A stretch of DNA of 64,000 nt from Pseudoalteromonas sp. (lineage in GTDB: Bacteria; Pseudomonadota; Gammaproteobacteria; Enterobacterales; Alteromonadaceae). The notes under the pieces were generated by a model. The model was not told where the DNA came from, searched no databases, and saw nothing but the letters and a program-made list of their open reading frames with translations. Positions within the stretch are counted from its first letter, which is position 1. The number at the start of each line of letters is the position of its first letter. The translations under genes were made by a program, and so were the position numbers. Location of the stretch: assembly GCF_018402495.1 (NCBI RefSeq), contig NZ_JAGYIU010000001.1, positions 1,159,137-1,223,136 on the forward strand, written 5' to 3'. Positions 57,745 through 64,000 of the stretch are shown piece by piece.

Positions 57745-58905
57745 TTAAGTTAAGAGATAACTTTCCCAATCAAATTCACTAATAACTTTACAGAGTGTCG
57801 CGTCTACCTCGTAGAGCTCACAATATAAACGCAGCTGCGAAGGTGTTTGTGCATAAAATAAAATTTGTCTAACAATAAATAATGTATGATTGAGCGGGAT
57901 CAGCGTATTATCATCAGTACCTGCCAAATCGTGGCAGCTCATCAGTAAACTACACATATTAGTGTCATATCCCCACAACTTTAAAACATAGGCCGAAATA
58001 AAGTGAGAACAAGTATATTGATCACTCATAGTTTTTTCATATTCAATACACGCTTCACTTTCGCCTTGAGACAGTAAAATAATTTTGCCAACAAAACTCA
58101 ATAAAGCCACTGAAAATAATAGCTCTTGATCGTGCAAATCAAAACCCACTTGTTTAGCAAAACGCTTAACACAACTGGCATAATTCGCAGCTATATCCAA
58201 TTGCTTTTCATGAACAGCCGTAGGAATGGATGATTCAAAATTTTTGCCCACCAATAAAGAAGTGGTGATAGCCATTAATATCGTTGTTCCAAGCCTAGAT
58301 ACTGCTTCATCTATTGACGATGTTGGCCTAACAAAGCCAAGATAAGCCGAATTTGCAAGTTGTAATAATTTAGCCGTTATTATGGGCTCTTGAGAAACAA
58401 CATGCGTAATATCATGTAAATCAAACTCATTACTTTGTACTAAGTCTCTGAGTTCTTTTAAAATGATTGGGTAAACAGGAAAGCTAATCATAGCCCCTAA
58501 CTGCCTGCGCACATTAAAGGCAAAGGGCAATGACTTTAATGCTGCTACATTATTAAAAAGTGAAGTGATATCTGCTTGATTAAACGGTTTAGCCAAATAT
58601 GCATGAACGACATTTGGCTGTCGCATCATGGTACTGAGGGACATATCACCGGTAAGTAATGCCCTTACAGGATAGGGGTTTTGTGAAATACATTGCTCTA
58701 GAACATCCAGCCCATTCATTTGTGGCATTAAATAATCACTCAATACTAAATCTATGTCATCCTTGGTCTTTAACAGTTGCCAAAACTCATCTATGTCCGA
58801 TGTTGTCATAATCTCAACATCTTCAAAACTTCGTTGAATAGTTCTTTGTAATACTTTTAATAAAAAAGCATCGTCATCTAATATGACTACCGCTATCGAA
58901 CTCAT
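57745..58905 (-). CDS. response regulator with HDOD output domain
   Basis: This 386-residue protein has an N-terminal receiver domain (acidic ILDDDAF, phosphoacceptor in LSDYLMPQMNG, lysine in LAKPF) and an HDOD domain from about residue 140 (FPVYPIILKELRDLV, LLQLANSAYLG). HDOD domains lack the HD-GYP catalytic residues and usually act by binding partners. Its start overlaps the preceding REC-EAL gene by 4 bp, so the two are co-translated. Confidence 0.9.
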   Translation of the reverse strand: MSSIAVVILDDDAFLLKVLQRTIQRSFEDVEIMTTSDIDEFWQLLKTKDDIDLVLSDYLMPQMNGLDVLEQCISQNPYPVRALLTGDMSLSTMMRQPNVVHAYLAKPFNQADITSLFNNVAALKSLPFAFNVRRQLGAMISFPVYPIILKELRDLVQSNEFDLHDITHVVSQEPIITAKLLQLANSAYLGFVRPTSSIDEAVSRLGTTILMAITTSLLVGKNFESSIPTAVHEKQLDIAANYASCVKRFAKQVGFDLHDQELLFSVALLSFVGKIILLSQGESEACIEYEKTMSDQYTCSHFISAYVLKLWGYDTNMCSLLMSCHDLAGTDDNTLIPLNHTLFIVRQILFYAQTPSQLRLYCELYEVDATLCKVISEFDWESYLLT

Positions 58906-60911
58906 TGCACACCTTGACTATTTAAATGGTCTAAATAACGACAAAAATCATCTTGTTCTAAAGGCTTACAATAGTAATAACCTTGTATGTAGTCACACCC
59001 TAACTTTTTAATTAACTCACATTGGAAGGCTGTTTCAACGCCTTCAGCTATCACTTTTAGGTTTAGATCATGTGACATACGCGTGATATTACGAACCATG
59101 CTTTGCATCGCTAAAGACGACTCAATATTAGTAATAAGGCTTTTATCTAATTTAACACCATCTACTGGCAGCTTAGAAAGGTAGCCAAGTGATGAGTAAC
59201 CTACACCAAAATCATCTATTAATAGCTTAAACCCTAGCTCCCTCAACCTAACTAACTGTTGTTCACAGGCACTAAAATCATCTATTAAGTAGGTTTCTGT
59301 TAACTCAAACATTAACTGTGATGACTCTAACCCATTAATCGTTAAACATTCAAGCATGTAATCAATCCACTCTGGATCATCTTTTAATTGCCTTGCAGAC
59401 AAATTAATAGCCAGCGCACGTACGCCAATGTGGTTATCTGCCCAATATTTTAGCGTTTTACAACTTTGAGAAATAACCCAGCGCCCAATTGCTATAATTT
59501 GACCATCGCATTCGGCTATCGGAATAAAGTGATCCGGTGCAACCCAGCCATGCTTTTTCGGCTCATACCAACGGATTAATACTTCGGCACTAAACACTTG
59601 TCCTGTTTTAGTGTCAATTTTTGGTTGAAAACGCAATGACATTTCATTTTTACTTGCCGCAGTTAATAACAAACGGCTTAACTCAAAATTCTTTTTATAA
59701 TCTGCGACTAGTTCAGGATCAAAGCGAGAAAAAATACGCTGCTGCTCACCTGCTTGGTAATTCATAGTTAACTGCATTTGGTTAACGAGTTCTTTTCCCT
59801 CTAGATTATCTTCGGGGAACAACCCATACACACCATAAAGCCGCACCTGAGCATCCGTATACTTACTTGGTAGTATTTTACTCAGTTCATCCATTGCTTT
59901 ATTTAGATCAATTAAAATTTCACTATCTGATTTAATATCAGGAACACACACTACAAACCGATCGGCGCTTTTATGAAGAATTTTCACCGGTTTGTCAGAC
60001 ACCCCTTTCAGCACTTTTAAAACTAATTTTATAAGGTAGCTACCATCTTCTGGCCCTAACAAATCATTGATTAATTGAAATTGTGCAATATCAACACACA
60101 CTAAAGCAAAATATTCTTTATTCGCTTCGCTAAGTGTCAAATGATGGTAAAAGTCAGACTCGTTAGTCACAACGGACTGTGCGCTTGAAAGCTGAAAACA
60201 ATTACTCACGCTCTTTGTGTGAGTTGATAACTTTAAAAGCTGGCAAAAATCGTCAGATAAACAACGCTCTATCATAACTTCTTCGCTTTTAGTGAGATCT
60301 GAGGTGTTAGCATAATTAATAAAAAGTGCACTACTTTGCTTATCAACAAATGACTGACTTACTGATTTGTCGTGCATGGCATCTAAATTGGCTAAGTGTT
60401 TGTTTTCGTATAAATGAATATCGGGAATAATGGTAGCGGCGGGTGCATTACAACGAATAATAATGCCGTTATTATCTATTTCTACTAATGCCGACATACT
60501 GGCTATTAATAACTGCTCTCTGACTCTTTTAGCTCGGCGTTGTTCGTATTTCATTTGCGCTTCGCTAATATTCTCCAATAGCTCACTATCAATCCACGGC
60601 TTTTCTAAAAAGCGAAATACTAATCCCTGATTTAATAACTCAACCACTGACTTAAAATCAGCGTAACCGCTCAGCACTAAATTTACGCAATCGGGCCAAT
60701 TATTTTTAACTTGTCGTAATAAATCGGCGCCATTCATCTGGGGCATTCTAAAGTCAGTAATGATAAGTTCAATTTGATTGGACTTTAGTATTTCAAGTGC
60801 TTCAACCCCACTAGAGGCAGTGACAACATGATACCCTGTTCGAACAAGTACACGCTTTAAAGATTTTAGTACATTGGGTTCATCGTCTACTAACAATACT
60901 CGACAAGCCAT
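58902..60911 (-). CDS. response regulator with degenerate GGDEF and EAL domain
   Basis: The 669 residues hold a receiver (about 1-120, LVDDE and ITDFRMPQMNG intact), a PAS-like stretch, a GGDEF-fold domain whose active site reads HKSADRF, and an EAL domain (about 420-665). The EAL domain keeps the key glutamate (AEVLIRW), ELTETYL, DDFGVGYSSL and AEGVET. It should therefore degrade c-di-GMP in response to phosphorylation rather than make it. A decayed receiver gene sits just upstream. Confidence 0.9.
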   Translation of the reverse strand: MACRVLLVDDEPNVLKSLKRVLVRTGYHVVTASSGVEALEILKSNQIELIITDFRMPQMNGADLLRQVKNNWPDCVNLVLSGYADFKSVVELLNQGLVFRFLEKPWIDSELLENISEAQMKYEQRRAKRVREQLLIASMSALVEIDNNGIIIRCNAPAATIIPDIHLYENKHLANLDAMHDKSVSQSFVDKQSSALFINYANTSDLTKSEEVMIERCLSDDFCQLLKLSTHTKSVSNCFQLSSAQSVVTNESDFYHHLTLSEANKEYFALVCVDIAQFQLINDLLGPEDGSYLIKLVLKVLKGVSDKPVKILHKSADRFVVCVPDIKSDSEILIDLNKAMDELSKILPSKYTDAQVRLYGVYGLFPEDNLEGKELVNQMQLTMNYQAGEQQRIFSRFDPELVADYKKNFELSRLLLTAASKNEMSLRFQPKIDTKTGQVFSAEVLIRWYEPKKHGWVAPDHFIPIAECDGQIIAIGRWVISQSCKTLKYWADNHIGVRALAINLSARQLKDDPEWIDYMLECLTINGLESSQLMFELTETYLIDDFSACEQQLVRLRELGFKLLIDDFGVGYSSLGYLSKLPVDGVKLDKSLITNIESSLAMQSMVRNITRMSHDLNLKVIAEGVETAFQCELIKKLGCDYIQGYYYCKPLEQDDFCRYLDHLNSQGVQ

Positions 60912-60914
60912 TCT

Positions 60915-61140
60915 TTACCCCCCAAAAAGAGTTATATCGCCAATTAAATTATTAACATTGCTTATCAATGCATCGTTACTAAATGGATTAGATGTATGTA
61001 CATCCCCCGTATTAACGGCATCAATTAATTGAGTTTAAGCCCCCCGAAATAACCAATGGCTACTATCTCTAAAATCTTCGTGAGAACGAATAAAGCGAAT
61101 CACCTCTATACCACTTAGCCCAGACATAGATAAATTAACT
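60915..61140 (-). pseudogene. remnant of a receiver-domain gene
   Basis: Read on the minus strand, the bases encode VNLSMSGLSGIEVIRFIRSH, an unmistakable receiver-domain stretch after the phosphoacceptor. A stop near 61036 and then NPFSNDALISNVNNLI, the region after the conserved KPF, follow. It ends in TAA 4 bp before the REC-EAL start codon, so it once was the first gene of this operon. The 5' part is gone. Confidence 0.7.
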
Positions 61141-61430
61141 GAGGTTGTTAAGGTATTAGTACAGCAACTTCAAACCCACCAGCTGTCTCAACAGCAGGAA
61201 CTCGCAATTTCACTCGGTTTTACTGTTTTTAGCACACTTTTATTTTTAGCTTGTTATTAAACCTATAATAACATAAGTTTAACAACAAAAGCGACGTGCA
61301 AGGTACTTAAGACATCAGTGACATTATTACCCTAGTAAAACGCAAACTACTAAATAATAGTCTAGACTAAATTTTTAATGGTTAATAATTTAAACGTACT
61401 TTTCGACCATTGCCATCACAAGGAGCATCT
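61141..61430. other. 290-bp gap with a short hydrophobic frame
   Basis: The plus-strand frame ending in TAA at 61258-61260 reads QQQELAISLGFTVFSTLLFL, a membrane-helix-like tail, but no start codon or ribosome binding site precedes it. It may be the tail of a lost gene. The rest is the promoter region of the FIST gene. Confidence 0.3.
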
Positions 61431-62615
61431 ATGTTCGCCATTGATACTTTTCATGCTCACAGCAGCGATATAGATAAATTTATACAGCCTATAAATCAAT
61501 TTACTAAAGGCAAACCCGACTTGCTCCTTGGGTTTGCAACAACAGATACGATTAACTACCTTATAAACACACAGCCAAGCATTTTAAAAAATACGCATAA
61601 TTGCTTACTCATTTCCTCTTGTCTTGGCTCTGCAACTGAAAAAAACCTATCATTAAGCGAGCAAAGCATTAGTTTATTATCCATTAAAGACGCTCAGGGT
61701 TGTTATGGTGTTGCTAGCTGCGATTCAAGCGAAAACATAAGACAAAGTGCTTCTCAAACCGTATTAAAAGCCATTGCTAATGCAGGTAAAACAGGACTCG
61801 CACCCAAAATGGTTTGGTGCTTTCAAATACCTGGCAACGAAGAAACCGTTCTGCAAGGCATTCAAGATGTAATAGGAAAGCGCATTCCTATTTTTGGTGG
61901 CAGCTGCGCCGATAATGATATTTCAGCAAAGTGGTGTTTCAGCAACAATGAAAGCGTATACCAACAGGGCTTTATTGTTGCGGTGCTATACCCAAGTGTA
62001 GAAACCTTTGGTTTGTTTAGCTCAGGCTATGATAAAACAGACCAGCAGGGCACAGTTACAGACGTTGATGGTCGCTTATTAAAAACGATTGATCACCAAC
62101 CTGCATTTAATGTGTATAACCAATGGCGAGAAAATTTAGGGCTAGCACATTTGGCAGCAGGAAATATACTTGCGCAATCAACAATGACCCCTTTAGCGAG
62201 AGCCCTCTCTTTAGATGACGAGATACCTAGGTTACTGCTCAGTCACCCAGCAGTTGCTGAAAATGGTACGCTTGAATTATTCTCAAATCTAAATATTGGC
62301 GACACTGTCTATCTTGCCTCAGGTAGCCCGGAGCAATTAATCAAACGAGGCGATATTGTTGTTAATTCATTGACTAAATTGGCAGAGCTCCACGCTATAA
62401 ACAATATTACCGGTGCCATTATTATTTTTTGCGGCGGTTGTATGCTATCAATTAAAAATGCGATGAACGAGGTAAAACAGTCTATCGAGGCACAATTACC
62501 GAATACCCCGTTTATTATGGGGTTCACCTTCGGTGAACTTGGTACATTCAGCGATTCAACAAGTAAACACGGCAATTTAATGATTGCATGTGAGATTTTT
62601 GGTGGTCCTGCATGA
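61431..62615 (+). CDS. FIST-domain sensor protein, NosP-like
   Basis: This 394-residue soluble protein has FIST_N (about 25-215) and FIST_C (about 220-375) domains. The segments FGGSCADND and FCGGCMLSIKNAMNE are typical. FIST proteins co-transcribed with a histidine kinase include NosP, a haem-based nitric oxide sensor that inhibits its kinase. Ligand binding cannot be read from sequence here. ATG at 61431 follows AAGGAG. The stop overlaps the kinase start by 4 bp. Confidence 0.85.
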   Translation: MFAIDTFHAHSSDIDKFIQPINQFTKGKPDLLLGFATTDTINYLINTQPSILKNTHNCLLISSCLGSATEKNLSLSEQSISLLSIKDAQGCYGVASCDSSENIRQSASQTVLKAIANAGKTGLAPKMVWCFQIPGNEETVLQGIQDVIGKRIPIFGGSCADNDISAKWCFSNNESVYQQGFIVAVLYPSVETFGLFSSGYDKTDQQGTVTDVDGRLLKTIDHQPAFNVYNQWRENLGLAHLAAGNILAQSTMTPLARALSLDDEIPRLLLSHPAVAENGTLELFSNLNIGDTVYLASGSPEQLIKRGDIVVNSLTKLAELHAINNITGAIIIFCGGCMLSIKNAMNEVKQSIEAQLPNTPFIMGFTFGELGTFSDSTSKHGNLMIACEIFGGPA

Positions 62616-64000
62616 ACAGTAACGAAATACTATTAGAGAAACTCCACTTATTACAAGTTCATAATCTTGCACTTGAAGAAAACCGTGCATTTAATAGCCT
62701 TATATTAAATGGGTTAGATGCAATAATAAAAAACGACAAAACTGAAACCTTACTCACCGAGTTTTTTGATATTTTGCAGCAAGCGATTGCTTTTTCTGCC
62801 GCTATTTTAATTAAAATTAATCCCAATGATAAAACCTCTACATTAATCACAGCATCACACCCGCAAAGCAATGAAATAATTGCAAAACTGAAAATATTAG
62901 ATAAACCCAACAGAGACATTAAAAATGTATTTAATTTACACCAACTCCCAGATTGGCAAGTAACAGATTCTTTTTGGCATTCGCAGCATGCAATGCTCAC
63001 CACCCCTGTGAGCACAAGCACACAAAGCTACCAGCTCTATATTTTTTCCGAGACGATCGGGGCGTTTAATCAACATGATATTACCCTAATGCAACGCTTT
63101 GTCAGTTTTGCTGGTAATACGATTTCACAATTTGAAAAACGAAACCTGCTAGTTAAACAAAAAGAGATGGAAGAAAAGCAACATAACATAGAGCAAATAT
63201 TAATAAACTCAGAAAAAATGGCCTCATTAGGACAAATGGCTGCAGGCGTTGCTCACGAAATAAATAACCCTTTGAGCTATATAGTCAGTAACATCCAAAA
63301 TTTAGCTTATAATATTGATCAGTTCATCGGCTTAATTAGTGAGCTTAAAAAAAACAAGGACATAGCGCAACAACCATTAACACAGGCCCTACAGCATTAT
63401 CAATTTGATGAATTAAAAACTGACTCTAGCGATATAATTAGTGAAATGAGTGAAGGGGCTGATCGTGTTAAAGAAATTGTGCAAGGGTTAAGACAATTTG
63501 CTCATCCGGATCAAACGCAAATTGCTGAGATTGATATTGCAGAGCTTATTGACAGTACATTACGTGTTGCCTGGAACGAAATAAAATACAACGCACATGT
63601 TAAAAAAAACTACACCACAGAGCCAATCATCATCACCGGACGTTCGACCCAGCTATCTCAGGTGTTCTTAAATCTATTTTTTAACGCCGCTCAAGCTATT
63701 TGTGACAAAGCAGGCGTGATCAGTATTACCACTGAAGCCGATGAACAAAATGCTTATATTACTATTGCAGATAATGGCAGTGGAATTGATAACGTCAAAT
63801 TAAATAAAATTTTTGACCCTTTTTTTACCACAAAACCAATAGGCCAAGGCACAGGGTTAGGGCTGGCTATAAGTAAAGCAATTATAGAGCAACACTGTGG
63901 CCAAATTCGTGTTGAAAGTCAGTTAAATCAAGGGACTGTTTTTTATATTACCTTACCAAAAAAACCGACATTAACTAACAGCGCGCTCTCAATATTAGAT
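62612..64000 (+). CDS. sensor histidine kinase (partial, runs off window)
   Basis: At least 463 residues are present. A GAF-like region (about 20-170) precedes a coiled coil, the phosphoacceptor H-box GVAHEINNPLSYI near residue 212, and the ATPase domain with N-box FLNLFFNAAQAI, DNGSGI and TGLGLAIS. No membrane helices are seen. It is translationally coupled to the FIST gene, so the FIST protein probably regulates its autophosphorylation. Further domains may lie beyond base 64000. Confidence 0.9.
   Translation, partial: MNSNEILLEKLHLLQVHNLALEENRAFNSLILNGLDAIIKNDKTETLLTEFFDILQQAIAFSAAILIKINPNDKTSTLITASHPQSNEIIAKLKILDKPNRDIKNVFNLHQLPDWQVTDSFWHSQHAMLTTPVSTSTQSYQLYIFSETIGAFNQHDITLMQRFVSFAGNTISQFEKRNLLVKQKEMEEKQHNIEQILINSEKMASLGQMAAGVAHEINNPLSYIVSNIQNLAYNIDQFIGLISELKKNKDIAQQPLTQALQHYQFDELKTDSSDIISEMSEGADRVKEIVQGLRQFAHPDQTQIAEIDIAELIDSTLRVAWNEIKYNAHVKKNYTTEPIIITGRSTQLSQVFLNLFFNAAQAICDKAGVISITTEADEQNAYITIADNGSGIDNVKLNKIFDPFFTTKPIGQGTGLGLAISKAIIEQHCGQIRVESQLNQGTVFYITLPKKPTLTNSALSILD

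Overview
The window looks like chromosome of an AT-rich marine gammaproteobacterium of the Alteromonadales, most likely Pseudoalteromonas. This rests on protein character only: several large TonB-dependent receptors, a stand-alone SUF operon, AstB, CydDC, many c-di-GMP proteins and Na+-coupled sugar uptake. No rRNA or tRNA gene was seen. Genes are dense and mostly intact, with local islands of repeats and broken genes.

Layout. 0-9.8 kb: a chemoreceptor, the ohr/ohrR peroxide pair with two palindromic operators, astB, a short-chain dehydrogenase, a PAS-PAS-GGDEF-EAL protein and a double-receiver response regulator. 9.8-14 kb: a TonB-dependent receptor and a membrane-anchored thioredoxin. 14-15.4 kb: a REP-associated tyrosine transposase (RAYT) with 25-bp tandem repeats carrying TTTATGCCTGTCC. 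15.4-23.7 kb: lipA, a ferredoxin-NADP reductase and sufBCDS-sufA-sufT-sufE, with two IscR-like sites upstream of sufB. 24.2-26.4 kb: a second, broken copy of the thioredoxin gene and the 5' part of the receptor gene, joined to the same RAYT-type repeats.

26.6-46.6 kb is the main accessory region, a complete sialic acid (Neu5Ac) scavenging locus. It holds two related TonB-dependent receptors (one with an in-frame amber codon), a secreted sialidase, a mutarotase, an esterase, a DUF4862 protein of unknown function, the regulator NanR, a mutarotase-symporter fusion, and the enzymes NanA, NanK, NanE, NagA and NagB that take Neu5Ac to fructose-6-P. A repeated TGGTATAACAGGTATAC-like motif precedes several of these genes and is the likely NanR operator.

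46.7-53.5 kb: a ferredoxin, a methyltransferase and a sulfide-oxidation operon (TauE-like exporter, persulfide dioxygenase-like MBL protein, DUF442 phosphatase, DUF442-SQR fusion). The SQR fusion gene is split by an IS30-family element. 53.7-57.1 kb: cydDC. 57.1-57.7 kb: a repeat-rich intergenic stretch with a MITE-like element. 57.7-64 kb: a signalling cluster with REC-HDOD, REC-GGDEF(degenerate)-EAL, a decayed receiver domain, and a divergent FIST sensor with a histidine kinase that runs off the window. It resembles NosP/NahK nitric-oxide sensing modules.

A caution about the data: the second thioredoxin/receptor copy lacks 14 single bases relative to the first, nearly all in homopolymers, and the IS30 transposase needs four more single-base additions to read through. 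No extra bases occur. This one-sided pattern, confined to repeated DNA, suggests unpolished long-read assembly as much as real gene decay.
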